Assembly: GCA_022826345.1 (NCBI GenBank)
Contig: JAJDVB010000097.1
Coordinates: 1-47,175 of the forward strand
Length of the DNA: 47,175 bases
DNA from: Alphaproteobacteria bacterium
Lineage (GTDB): Bacteria > Pseudomonadota > Alphaproteobacteria > UBA828
Reading direction: 5' to 3'
A program made the position numbers and the translations under genes. Below, one piece after another: positions 1 through 8,670 of the stretch; the stretch's first letter is position 1, and every line of letters begins with the position of its first letter. The notes under the pieces were generated by a model. The model was given only the letters and a program-made list of their open reading frames with translations. It was not told the origin of the DNA and searched no databases.

Positions 1-510
1 AGGGAAGAGGACGCTATGACAGGCATACGAAACGAGCCCAGCCCAAAAAGGACATCTGGTTGCGACCGCTCCGCAAGGACTGGAAGCGGACGCTCAATCG
101 CTGAACCCATCACCCTCATCACCGCGTGACCGAACGCTTTCGGCATCGTCGTCGCGCTCCGCTGGAATCGCTCGCGGATCAGTCATCAAACCGTAAGCGA
201 GCGGCATCAAATCGGGGGCGATTGAAGGCGATATCTGGCGGCAAGTCAAGGGCTCGGAGACCGGAGAGGACAGAAAAATATCAGCTATTACAACCATCTA
301 TCACGGTGCTGGCACCCGACGGCGGACAATGGCGGGAAATGGCTACAATGGTATGCGACCCCGGAACAAGTCCGGGCATGACGAGAGGATTTGCAGAATC
401 GGGGAGACTACACAGCTGACCCGAAACCACGCGAACTTCAGCAACATGCCAGTAGAGGTAGTGACTAAGTTTCTATTACCATGCGCACGTCTTGTGCATT
501 CTCTCCTAAA
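1..510. other. Non-coding accessory stretch, no gene seen
   Basis: I find no convincing gene here. The open frames are short, overlap on both strands and have arginine- and serine-rich translations typical of chance frames. The only recognisable element is the palindrome at 359-376. The stretch may contain decayed gene debris, but I cannot name a family. Confidence 0.5.
359..383. repeat. Interspersed palindrome (CCCGGA-ACAAG-TCCGGG type)
   Basis: CCCGGA (360-365) pairs with TCCGGG (371-376) around the loop ACAAG, and GCATGAC follows. From general knowledge, this palindrome-plus-tail pattern recurs in intergenic DNA of many alphaproteobacteria. I see only one clear copy in this window. It could fold as a small hairpin. 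Confidence 0.5.
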
Positions 511-1299
511 CTAATGGCTTGGAAGGCAAGCTTGTAGGAATAATCGGCCAAATGACGTAATATCGATTTTTCCGCGATCAAACTTTATTTCTCTATCGCT
601 TAGTTTTTCGGGTATATCTAAATGCATTTTTCTCGCCATTTCCTCAACGGGAGCGTAAAGTTCGTCCTTGTCTATGCTAAACATATCCTGAATGTCCAAT
701 ACTCCTAACCCCTCTAAGTTGCTAATGTATGCAGGAACATTGTTCGGGTAAGTCAAATCAGAAGAGCAGGGCAAATTTAACACCATGGGCTGCAGCTCAA
801 TCCATGCAGATCTGCCCTTCTCATATAACCGAACCGAAACATATGGTATCGACGAGGCCCTTCGTATTGATCTAATCACGATCGCTTCATCAGGTGATAA
901 GCTGTTAATAATATTGGCAAAGCTCGGATGGGCTGCATTCGCCTCTTGAGTTTGAGATGCTTTCGCAAGCAGCTCCACATACATTTCACTTAATTCCTGA
1001 TTGGTAACGTATGCCAGTTTCTCCACAACGGGCACACCTACCTCTGGAGCGACTTCGCAGATCTGTTCCTCGGACAGATTCTCCATTTTTCGTCGATATC
1101 TTTCCAAATTTGTTTCCAGTGCAATCCGTGACCGCTCATTTTGCAGTGCTAAGGGCCAGAGAATTGTATTGCCAAGTCCAAGAATGGTACCAAGTGCTTT
1201 TCCCACATGTCGTACACCAGGCTTAGCTAAATCTCCGTAAACCTCGTGCAGAATCTTCGGAGTCTGCGCAACAGTTTTCAAAACCTCTAACTCAGTCAT
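511..1299 (-). CDS. DUF4393 (Abi-alpha-like) domain protein
   Basis: A 262-residue protein that I place in the DUF4393 / Abi-alpha family (PF14337). The family-like core is a 'VPVVEKL' segment, then a 'NQELSEMYVELLAKA' helix, then 'HPSFANIINSLSPDEAIVIRSI' (residues about 85-150). No signal peptide is visible; residues 35-50 (LGTILGLGNTILWPLAL) form a hydrophobic, possibly membrane-associated stretch. Family members have been linked to abortive phage infection and lie in accessory regions, but the molecular activity is unknown. The gene is clearly AT-richer than the metabolic genes that start at 1601 and stands alone, which suggests horizontal acquisition. The ATG at 1299 is the natural start. 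The family call is fairly firm; a defence role is inference. Confidence 0.75.
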   Translation of the reverse strand: MTELEVLKTVAQTPKILHEVYGDLAKPGVRHVGKALGTILGLGNTILWPLALQNERSRIALETNLERYRRKMENLSEEQICEVAPEVGVPVVEKLAYVTNQELSEMYVELLAKASQTQEANAAHPSFANIINSLSPDEAIVIRSIRRASSIPYVSVRLYEKGRSAWIELQPMVLNLPCSSDLTYPNNVPAYISNLEGLGVLDIQDMFSIDKDELYAPVEEMARKMHLDIPEKLSDREIKFDRGKIDITSFGRLFLQACLPSH

Positions 1300-1600
1300 C
1301 AGAGTCTTCCCTCATATGGTAAATCACAGCAAAGGGATTACTCTCAGTCATTTCTCGAATCCCTATGATTTGCCGCACCTGAACGCATGTATGAGAACCC
1401 AGAGAAAAAAGCAATGCTGTATTCGCGTGGCGCCCACAGGAAAATTGCATGGGACACAGATCAAGAAATGGGGCGCGCTTAACCGGTGATGGATGCCAGT
1501 CCGAGGGATGCAGGCAAGAGCGGTCGGCCTTGCGCGCCGATGCGATCCGATCCGAGAGCCAACCCGCAAGCCTATCGTCACCCCGACCCCAGTCGAGCAC
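1300..1600. other. Intergenic stretch, no gene seen
   Basis: Composition changes here from AT-rich (left) to GC-rich (right), roughly around 1450-1500. Open frames on both strands are short and have no recognisable protein character. The stretch probably holds the promoter of the minus-strand DUF4393 gene and the 3' end of the metabolic cluster transcript. I see no clear promoter or terminator. Confidence 0.4.
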
Positions 1601-2428
1601 TCACGTCCGGTAGTCGGGGCAGGTGCGCTCCAGCTTGCGCAGGAGGGCGGCCCATTCGGTGCTGCCGTCGTAGTGGTAGTGGGCGGAGGCGCGCATCTGG
1701 TCCTCGATCATCGCGACGCGTTGGGGGTCCATCTCGCGCAAGTGCTCGCCCGCGCCGGCCGCCGTCGCAGCCGCCTTGACCTGCACCGCGCAGGCCTGGC
1801 GCAGGTAGAACGCCCGAAAGAAGGCCTCCGCCGCCGAGCGGCCGAGGGCGTAGTAGCCGTGGTGATGCGAGACGACGATGTCGTGGCCCGCAATCGCCTG
1901 ACGGAACAGCGCGGCGTACTCGTCGTCCTCGACGAAGTCGTAGCCGAGGTTGGTTATGTGCTCCCGCAGGTAGATGTAGGCTTGGCTCACAGGGCGGAGC
2001 CCGCCTTCGGTCGCGGAGACCGCCATCACGTCCTCGCAGTGGGCGTGGATGAAGAAGCCGCAGTCGGGGCGCGTGCCGAAGATCCACCTGCCGAGGTTCA
2101 CGCCGCCGTCGCTCACCCAGCGCTCGCCCGCGTGCGCGACGAAGCTCTCGCGCCCGCCGCCGGCCCAGATGCCGGGGCCGTCGATCACCGTGCCGTCCAG
2201 GCTCACCTTGACAAGGTCCGAGGCGCGAACCTCCTCGAACAGGAGCCCGTAGGGGTGGATGAGGAAGCAATCCGGCTCCCCCTGCACGCGGGCGCCGACC
2301 TCCTGGTTGGCGATGTCGGTCATGCCGTAGAGGTGCATGACCCGGTAGAGGGCGGCGAGTTCGACACGGGTGGCCCACTCCGCCTCCTCGTGGCGGGAGG
2401 GGGCTTCGGCGACGGCGGGAGAGGACAT
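1601..2428 (-). CDS. Class II aldolase/adducin family protein
   Basis: A 275-residue cytosolic protein of the class II aldolase/adducin fold (fuculose-phosphate aldolase type). Such enzymes use a metal held by histidines for retro-aldol cleavage or decarboxylation. The expected metal site is visible: 'FIHAHCED' gives the HxH pair, and a third histidine lies in 'VVSHHHGYYA'. A glycine-rich phosphate-site-like segment ('DIANQEVGARV') is near the N-terminus. I start at ATG 2428; the frame runs further upstream but that part is arginine/proline-rich and unlike the family. It is the last gene of the minus-strand cluster of hydrolases and amidases, about 200 bp after the amidohydrolase. The substrate cannot be read from the sequence. 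Confidence 0.85.
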   Translation of the reverse strand: MSSPAVAEAPSRHEEAEWATRVELAALYRVMHLYGMTDIANQEVGARVQGEPDCFLIHPYGLLFEEVRASDLVKVSLDGTVIDGPGIWAGGGRESFVAHAGERWVSDGGVNLGRWIFGTRPDCGFFIHAHCEDVMAVSATEGGLRPVSQAYIYLREHITNLGYDFVEDDEYAALFRQAIAGHDIVVSHHHGYYALGRSAAEAFFRAFYLRQACAVQVKAAATAAGAGEHLREMDPQRVAMIEDQMRASAHYHYDGSTEWAALLRKLERTCPDYRT

Positions 2429-2624
2429 GGCGTGAGCCCTTCGAGGCGGCGACTCTGAGCGGAGGATACACCGGCGTTCCCGCCCGCCGTTGCGAGAATT
2501 TGCGCCGGCGGCAGCCGCTCTCCCTCGACTATCTGAGCCACGACCATTTCGAGGGGACCCACTCGCCGAAACCGGACGAATCATATCCTGGCGCTACCCT
2601 CCGGGCGCGACGCTCAGCCCCTCG

Positions 2625-3854
2625 TCAAAGCTCGTTCTTGTGGAAGCGGCCGTCCTTCATGATGACCGGGATGTGGCGGCCCTGCTCTTGCAGAAGCCCG
2701 AGGTCGCCCAAGGGGTCGCCGTCCACCACCAGGATGTCCGCCACCGCGCCCGGCGCGATGGTGCCGAGCTCGCCCGAGCGCTGGATCAGCGCGGCGTTGA
2801 TCGAGGTGGCGGAGCGCAGCACGTCGACCGGCGGCAGCACCTGACCTCGGATCAGGAACTCCTGGCTCTGTCGGTCGTGCAGCGGCCCGACCAAGTCGGT
2901 GCCGAAGCCCATCGGCACGCCGGCAGTACGGCATATGTCGAGCGAGCGCAGCCCGTCCTCGCCGAGGCCCTGGAGTTTCTCGGCAAAGATCTTGGGCAGC
3001 CCGAACTGGTCACCGGCCTCGATCATCGCGAAAAGCGTCACCAGCGTCGGCACCACGAACGCGCCGGCCGCCGCCGCAACCTCCGCCGCCTCGGCGTCGA
3101 TCAGGGTGCCGTGCTCGATCGAGCGCACGCCGAGCTCGGCGCAGCGGCGGACCGCGCTCGCCGTGTGCGCGTGCGCCATCACGTAGGTGCGCCGGGTCGC
3201 GGCTTCCTCGACGCCGACCCGGATCTCCTCGTCCGAATACTGGTCCATCCAGATCGGGTCGGTTGGCGAGAGCACGCCGCCCGAGACCATCATCTTGATC
3301 TGGTGGGCACCCTTGCGAAGCTCCTCCCGTACCACCTGACGCACGGCGTCGACCCCGTCCGCCACCTGGGTCAGCGGCCCGTGGTAGCCGGCGCAGCCGC
3401 AGGGCTCGAACCGGGTCTGCTTGCGCATGTCGCCGTGGCCGCCGGTCTGGCTCAGCCCGCGGCCCGCGAACAGGATGCGGGAGCCGGCGATCAGCCCTCG
3501 CTCGACCGCGAGCGCGAGGCCGAGGTCGGCGCCGCCCGCGTCACGCACCGTGGTGAAGCCCCGCCGGAGCGCGCCTTCGAGATTGTGCCGCGCATGCTGG
3601 TGGAGCAGCGATGCCGGCATGTCGTCGAGCGCCGGGATGTTGAGGTCGACCAGGAGGGCGTGAAAGTGCGCATCGATCAGCCCCGGCATCAGCGTCCGCC
3701 CGCCGCAGGCCACGCGCTCGGCATCCGCGGGAACCCCGAGCGCGCCGTCGGCGACCTCCTTGATGCGGCCGTCCTCGACCACCACGGTCGCGTTCTCGCG
3801 TAGCTCGGCCGAGGTCCCGTCGAAGACCCGGCAGCCTTCAAAGACGACCGTCAC
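2625..3854 (-). CDS. Metal-dependent amidohydrolase family protein
   Basis: A 409-residue TIM-barrel amidohydrolase of the imidazolonepropionase / Xaa-Pro dipeptidase-like group. Metal ligands expected for the superfamily are visible in order: HxH in 'GLIDAHFHALL', a Lys in 'HQIKMMVSGG', His in 'YVMAHAHT', His in 'SIEHGTL', and Asp in 'GFGTDLVG'. The C-terminal beta-sandwich with 'IAPGAVADILVVDGDPL' is typical. No signal peptide, so it probably acts in the cytosol on a cyclic amide, imide or C-terminal peptide bond. It starts 28 bp after the gamma-glutamyltransferase homologue, so the two are probably co-transcribed. The exact substrate is unknown. Confidence 0.9.
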   Translation of the reverse strand: MTVVFEGCRVFDGTSAELRENATVVVEDGRIKEVADGALGVPADAERVACGGRTLMPGLIDAHFHALLVDLNIPALDDMPASLLHQHARHNLEGALRRGFTTVRDAGGADLGLALAVERGLIAGSRILFAGRGLSQTGGHGDMRKQTRFEPCGCAGYHGPLTQVADGVDAVRQVVREELRKGAHQIKMMVSGGVLSPTDPIWMDQYSDEEIRVGVEEAATRRTYVMAHAHTASAVRRCAELGVRSIEHGTLIDAEAAEVAAAAGAFVVPTLVTLFAMIEAGDQFGLPKIFAEKLQGLGEDGLRSLDICRTAGVPMGFGTDLVGPLHDRQSQEFLIRGQVLPPVDVLRSATSINAALIQRSGELGTIAPGAVADILVVDGDPLGDLGLLQEQGRHIPVIMKDGRFHKNEL

Positions 3855-3882
3855 GATGCTGCTCCCCAGCCCAGCCTGCCGC

Positions 3883-5646
3883 CTACCAGGCCAGCCCGTA
3901 AGCCGGCCGCCGCGGGTCCGCCCCGCCCGAGAGCGTGCCCCGTTCGCCGTCCTTGACCAGCACGCACATGGCGCCGGCCGGCCAGGCCCACTCCGGCCAC
4001 CATTCGACCCCGTGGCCCCACGCGGCGAGCGTGTCGCCGGCCGCCTCGGGAATGCGTGCCTCCAGCATCAGCTTGCCTGGATGGTACTCGTGGGGCTCGA
4101 AGGAGTTGGGGAAGCTCATGGTGGCAAAGCGCGGCGCCTCAACGGCGGCCTGCGGGTTCATGCCGTAGACCACGATGTTCACGAAGGTCTGGAGCATCGC
4201 CTGAATCTGAACGTCGCCACCGGGCGTGCCGAAGGGCATGGCGAAGCCGTCGTCGCCCATGGCGAGCGCCGGGTTGGGCGTGAGCCGAGGCCGCTTGCCG
4301 GGCGCCACGCTCGAGGTGTGCGCCGGGTCGGCCCACGACTGCGCGCCGCGTGAGGAGGCACACAGTCCCGTGCCGGGAATCACCGGTGAATCGAAGGAGA
4401 TATCGCTCGGCGTCGCCGAGAAGACGTTGCCCTCGCTGTCGATGGTGCAGACGTAAGAGGTGTCGTGCGCGGTCTCGACGGGCCCCGCCGCCGCGGCACC
4501 CACTGACGCCCGACCCACGTCCACCGCGACGCCAAGTGGATCGCCCGCCGGCGGCATCTCGGGCCACGCCTCGCCGGGCCGGATGAGGGCGCGGCGGCGG
4601 GCGGCGTAGTCGTCGGAAAGCAGCGCCTCAGTCGGCACATCGACGAAGCGCGGATCGCCAATCCAGCGTTCGCGGTCGGCGAAGGCCAATTTCAGTGCCT
4701 CCGCCATCATGTGCAGGGCTTCCGGGCTGTTGTGGCCGTGCGCGGCCAGCGCCTTCGTGTCGAGCAGGCGGAGCGCTTGGAGCAGCGTCGGTCCCTGGCA
4801 CCAGGGGCCGCAGGCATAGACGTCGATGCCCTCGATCGTGACCCGCTCGGGCGGCTCCACCCCTACCTTGAAGGACGCGAGGTCGTCGGCGGTAAGCAGG
4901 CCGCCGTTCTCCCGATGGTAGTTCACGATGGCTGCGGCGATGTCGCCCCGGTAGAACGCCGCGCGGGCGGCGTCGAGGCCGGCCGCGCGGTCGCCACCAG
5001 CGGCGCGCTCCTCATCCGCCATGTACTGGAGCGAGCGCCCGAGGTCGGTCTGGACGAAGAGATCGCCCACGGCTGGTGGGCGGCCGCCCGGCAGATAGAT
5101 TTTGGCATTCGACGGCCAGCGGCTGTAGGCCTCGACCTTCTTGCCGATGACGCTCGCCATCAGCGGGTACATGATGAAGCCGTCGCGCGCGAGCTTGATC
5201 GAGGCCTCTGTCACCTCGCCGAAGGTCATGGTGCCGTGGCGTTCGAGCGCGGTGATCCAGGCGTCCGGCGCGCTCGGCACGACCGTACGCAGCGGGCCCA
5301 CCGGGATGTGCCCGTCGTGCTCGCGCATGAAGAGATCGGGCGTCATCGCCGCCGGCCAGGTGCCGAGCCCGCTGATGGTCTCCACCTGCCCGGTCTTCGC
5401 ACTGTAGAGGATGATCGGCGCGACGCCCGCGACGTTGACGAGGTCGCTATGCACGACACCGAGGGCGATGCCGGCGGCGACGCCCGCGTCGATGGCGTTG
5501 CCGCCCGCCTCCAGGATCGCGAAGCCCGCCTCTGCGGCGAGGTAGTGCCCGGCGACGATCGCGTGCTTGTGGCCGCGGATCACCGGCCTGAGCGCGTCGA
5601 TCGCCTCCGGATCGAACAGCGCGTACTCGCTTCTGCGTTCGCTCAT
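3883..5646 (-). CDS. Gamma-glutamyltransferase family protein
   Basis: A 587-residue Ntn-hydrolase of the gamma-glutamyltransferase family, the same size as classical GGT. The enzyme self-cleaves before a Thr that then becomes the nucleophile. The equivalent here is Thr396 in 'HDTSYVCTIDSEGN', where family members have a TTH-type motif. The N-terminal 'AGFAILEAGGNAIDAGVAAG' segment and the C-terminal 'FGTPGGDVQIQAM' glycine loop are also characteristic. I see no export signal, so unlike E. coli Ggt it is probably cytosolic, as in the YwrD/acylase-like subgroup, which may hydrolyse acyl or gamma-glutamyl amides. Only 2 bp separate it from the M20 hydrolase upstream, implying tight co-expression. 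Confidence 0.92.
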   Translation of the reverse strand: MSERRSEYALFDPEAIDALRPVIRGHKHAIVAGHYLAAEAGFAILEAGGNAIDAGVAAGIALGVVHSDLVNVAGVAPIILYSAKTGQVETISGLGTWPAAMTPDLFMREHDGHIPVGPLRTVVPSAPDAWITALERHGTMTFGEVTEASIKLARDGFIMYPLMASVIGKKVEAYSRWPSNAKIYLPGGRPPAVGDLFVQTDLGRSLQYMADEERAAGGDRAAGLDAARAAFYRGDIAAAIVNYHRENGGLLTADDLASFKVGVEPPERVTIEGIDVYACGPWCQGPTLLQALRLLDTKALAAHGHNSPEALHMMAEALKLAFADRERWIGDPRFVDVPTEALLSDDYAARRRALIRPGEAWPEMPPAGDPLGVAVDVGRASVGAAAAGPVETAHDTSYVCTIDSEGNVFSATPSDISFDSPVIPGTGLCASSRGAQSWADPAHTSSVAPGKRPRLTPNPALAMGDDGFAMPFGTPGGDVQIQAMLQTFVNIVVYGMNPQAAVEAPRFATMSFPNSFEPHEYHPGKLMLEARIPEAAGDTLAAWGHGVEWWPEWAWPAGAMCVLVKDGERGTLSGGADPRRPAYGLAW

Positions 5647-5648
5647 GG

Positions 5649-6911
5649 CTACTCCTGATTTGCAAGGTCGACCAGGCAGGCGGCCAGCGTCTGGGCTCCC
5701 GCGGCAAGGTCGGCCGGCGTCGCGTTCTCCGCCTCGTTATGGCTGACGCCTTTTTCGCAGGGCACGAAGATCATGCCGGTGGGGCAGAGGTGGTTGATGT
5801 GGCCCGCATCGTGGCCCGCACCGGAGGGCATGCGCATGACCGGATGGCCCAGGCTCTCGGCATAGTGTTCGACCATGTCGATCAGCGTTGGATCGAACAC
5901 GAGCGGCGCATGCTCCATGATGGACCGGACCGAGACGGTGCAGCCCCTGGCATGCGCCTCGCAAGTGGGCCCGATCTGCGCGCTGATGCGAGCGATCAGC
6001 TCCGGGTCGGGATGGCGGAAATCGATGGTGAAAGACGCGCGGCCCGGCACCGTGGCGGGCGAGCCGGGGTGACACTCGAAGCGACCGACGGTAAAGCGCA
6101 CCATATCGCTCTCATCGGCCATCAGCTCCTCCAGCGCGGCTACCATGGCGACCGCTGCCTTGAGCGCGTCCTTGCGCACCTTGAGCGGGGTGGTGCCCGC
6201 GTGCGCCTCCGCGCCACTCACCTCCACGGTGAACCAGCGGATGCCCTGGATCCCGGTCACGGCGCCGATGGTCAGGCCTTCGTTCTCAAGCCGCGGTCCC
6301 TGCTCGATGTGCGCCTCGACATAAGCCGCGAAGGTATGGCCGAAGGTGCGATGCGGCAGTCCCGGCGTGGATGCGAGCGTTTCGGCGAGCGCATCTTCGA
6401 GCGTCACCCCCTCGCGATCCACGAGACCAAGCTGATCCTCCAGCCTCATCACGCCGGCGAACACCGCCGAGCCCATGGCGCCCGGCTGGAAGCGTCCGCC
6501 CTCCTCGTTGGTCCACGCGACGACATCGATGGGTCGCGCGGTCTCGATCCCAGCGCGCGCGATAGCTTCCAGCGCCTCGAAGCCGCCGACAACGCCATAG
6601 GCGCCGTCGAACTTGCCGCCGCGCGGCTGGCTGTCGAGGTGGCTTCCCGTCACCACGGGTGCCGCGTCCGCTTGGCGGCCGGGGCGACGGATATAGAGGT
6701 TCGCGATGTCGTCGGTCGCGACCTCGAAACCGAGATTGCCGGCCCACTCCACCATCAGTCGGCGGGCGCGGCGGTCTTCGTCGGAGAGTGCGGCGCGGTT
6801 GACCCCACCCTTCGCGGTGGCGCCGATCTCCGCCATCGCCATCTGGCGCGACCAGAGCCTGGCCTCGTCCACCGCCGCAGCGGCGGCGAGCGCCTCAGCC
6901 TTTGCGTCCAT
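5649..6911 (-). CDS. M20-family Zn hydrolase (N-carbamoyl-L-amino-acid hydrolase / allantoate amidohydrolase type)
   Basis: About 420 residues, the usual length of hydantoinase/carbamoylase-type M20 enzymes, which hydrolyse N-carbamoyl amino acids, ureidoglycolate or allantoate using two metal ions. Expected ligands are present: His and Asp in 'GSHLDSQPRGGKFDG', the Glu pair in 'TNEEGGRF', His in 'EAHIEQGP', and a C-terminal His in 'GAGHDAGHINHLCP'. I prefer ATG 6911 because GGGAGG sits just upstream; an earlier GTG at 6932 would absorb that ribosome binding site. It is directly followed by the gamma-glutamyltransferase gene. The family is clear. Among carbamoylase, allantoate and ureidopropionate activities I cannot choose. 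Confidence 0.9.
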   Translation of the reverse strand: MDAKAEALAAAAAVDEARLWSRQMAMAEIGATAKGGVNRAALSDEDRRARRLMVEWAGNLGFEVATDDIANLYIRRPGRQADAAPVVTGSHLDSQPRGGKFDGAYGVVGGFEALEAIARAGIETARPIDVVAWTNEEGGRFQPGAMGSAVFAGVMRLEDQLGLVDREGVTLEDALAETLASTPGLPHRTFGHTFAAYVEAHIEQGPRLENEGLTIGAVTGIQGIRWFTVEVSGAEAHAGTTPLKVRKDALKAAVAMVAALEELMADESDMVRFTVGRFECHPGSPATVPGRASFTIDFRHPDPELIARISAQIGPTCEAHARGCTVSVRSIMEHAPLVFDPTLIDMVEHYAESLGHPVMRMPSGAGHDAGHINHLCPTGMIFVPCEKGVSHNEAENATPADLAAGAQTLAACLVDLANQE

Positions 6912-6978
6912 CGCCCACCTCCCGCCGCGCACCGTAGAACAGGCCGCACCGCAGGCAAAGTGAACCCAGTGTGTAGTC

Positions 6979-7644
6979 TTACCCCCGCTTCCGGCAGATC
7001 GTCAGGCCGTCGCCAATGGGCAACATCACCATCGACACCCGCTCGTCGCCCTGGATCTTCTTGTTCACGGCATCGACGACTGCGCCCGATTCCTGCCAGC
7101 GCTCGGGCTCCGCGATCCGGCCCATGTAGAACGTGTTGTCGAGCAGGATCAGCCCGCCAGGACGCACGAGGGCGAGGCACTGCTCGTAGTAGATGTCGTA
7201 GCCTGACTTGTCGGCGTCGATGAAGGCGAAGTCGTAGGCGCCGTCGAGGCCGTCATCGCGAAGCGCCGTGAGGCTCTCCCGCGCGTCCCCTAGGCGAAGC
7301 TCGATCCGCTCCGCAACGCCTGCCTCGGCCCAGAAGCGCCGCGCGATCTCGGTGTAGTCCGCATTGATGTCGAGCGCCGTGAGCCGCCCCTCTGCGCCCA
7401 TGGCCTCTGCCACCACGAGCGCGCTGTAGCCGGTGAAGACGCCGACTTCGAGCGCACGCTTGGCGCCGATCAGCTCCACCAGCAGCGCCATCAGCGCGCC
7501 CTGCTCGCGCGATATCTGCATCCTCCCCATCTCGTGGCGGGCGGTCTCTTCGCGCAGGCGGCGCATGACTGCGCTCTCGCGCACGCCGTGGGCCAGCAGA
7601 TAGTCGTGCAGCGCCTCTGTGAGCGCGGTCGGTCTGGCGGACAT
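6979..7644 (-). CDS. Class I SAM-dependent O-methyltransferase
   Basis: A 221-residue methyltransferase of family 3 (caffeoyl-CoA/catechol O-methyltransferase type). The SAM-binding loop 'ALEVGVFTGYSALVVAEAM' and the metal/substrate Asp region 'FAFIDADKSGYDIYYE' are both visible, and the protein has the full usual length. It would transfer a methyl group from SAM to a hydroxyl of a small aromatic acceptor in a metal-dependent way. The ATG at 7644 has AGGAG immediately upstream. It lies between the M20 hydrolase and the DUF6635-like gene on the same strand with short gaps. The substrate is unknown. Confidence 0.93.
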   Translation of the reverse strand: MSARPTALTEALHDYLLAHGVRESAVMRRLREETARHEMGRMQISREQGALMALLVELIGAKRALEVGVFTGYSALVVAEAMGAEGRLTALDINADYTEIARRFWAEAGVAERIELRLGDARESLTALRDDGLDGAYDFAFIDADKSGYDIYYEQCLALVRPGGLILLDNTFYMGRIAEPERWQESGAVVDAVNKKIQGDERVSMVMLPIGDGLTICRKRG

Positions 7645-7668
7645 GGGGTCTCCTGCTGCTGGCGGGGG

Positions 7669-8664
7669 TTAGCGCGCGGCGCGCCAGACCAGGCCGAGCG
7701 CCTCGATCACGTCGAGGGTACGCGCGACGTAGTGGTCGCGCACGGTGAAGCGGCTATCGCCTTGGCCGGTCAGCTCGCGTTCCAGGCAGTCGATCAGCCG
7801 ACTGAGGCGGCGCTGGTGCAGGCCGAGCCCGCGTTGGATCGGGTCGGTGACCACGCCGGAGAACGCGGCAATCACAGCACCTGCGGCCAGGAGACCGCCG
7901 GTGAGACCGATGCTGAGCGCGGCCGGCGCCGCTGCAGGGAAGACGCCGTACCAGAGCGCCCCGGCCCCGCTGCCCAGCGGGAAGCCCGCAATTGCCGCAT
8001 GCTGCACCAGCATCTGCGCGGTCGCCGGGCCGAGCGACAACATCCCAGGCGTGAGCTTCTTGAAGGCCAGCGCGCCGACGCCGGCGCTCACTGCCGCGGT
8101 CGTCAGGTCGGCTGCCGAAACCCGCGTCCCCTCGTAGGTGCTCACGGCGCCGGCGAGCCAGGCGCGGAACGCCTCCTGATCGGCCGGCGACTGCGGAGCG
8201 CCTTCGCCGCTCGCTGCGATGCGGGGGTCGCGCAGGATCTCTGCCGCGAGTGCATCGCGTTCCGACACGCGCTCGCCCTGTTTGATCGGGAGCTCCAGAA
8301 GCTCGGTGAAGAGCCACCATTCGAGCTCCCGCGCGACATCGGTCTGGAGGAAGTAGCGTCGGCTGTCGAGCCAGTTGGCCGCCGGCGCGAGGCCAACGCG
8401 TCGCGCGAGCCCGGCGCTGACCCGCGCCGCCAGGTGAGGGGCGGAGAGGGCCAGGTTCGCCGGCGAGCGCGCCAGGTCCCAGCCGACCGCCCGGCGGTGG
8501 AGCTGGAGGCTGCCCGAGAGCGAGAATGTGCGGTCCACGAAGTCGTCGATCTTCGCCCGCCGCGCGGCGCAGTAGCGCGCCGCGGCCTCGTCGACGATCT
8601 GGCGCGCTTGCGTGTCGCCGTCGTCCGCCGGCGCTGCGGCGGGGGCGGCGTGAGTCCCGCTCAT
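7669..8664 (-). CDS. DUF6635-like protein with C-terminal hydrophobic segments
   Basis: A 331-residue protein without an assigned function. It resembles the alphaproteobacterial DUF6635 family, with an N-terminal 'IDDFVDRTFSLSGSLQLHRRAVGWDL' region (about residues 40-65). That match is from memory and only moderately sure. Residues about 175-275 contain several Ala/Gly-rich hydrophobic stretches (for example 'PAALSIGLTGGLLAAGAVIAAFSGVV') that could cross or lie on the membrane, followed by a charged helical tail. It sits 6 bp after the amidase and just before the O-methyltransferase, so it is probably in their operon. No catalytic motif is visible. Confidence 0.7.
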   Translation of the reverse strand: MSGTHAAPAAAPADDGDTQARQIVDEAAARYCAARRAKIDDFVDRTFSLSGSLQLHRRAVGWDLARSPANLALSAPHLAARVSAGLARRVGLAPAANWLDSRRYFLQTDVARELEWWLFTELLELPIKQGERVSERDALAAEILRDPRIAASGEGAPQSPADQEAFRAWLAGAVSTYEGTRVSAADLTTAAVSAGVGALAFKKLTPGMLSLGPATAQMLVQHAAIAGFPLGSGAGALWYGVFPAAAPAALSIGLTGGLLAAGAVIAAFSGVVTDPIQRGLGLHQRRLSRLIDCLERELTGQGDSRFTVRDHYVARTLDVIEALGLVWRAAR

Positions 8665-8670
8665 GGGCCC

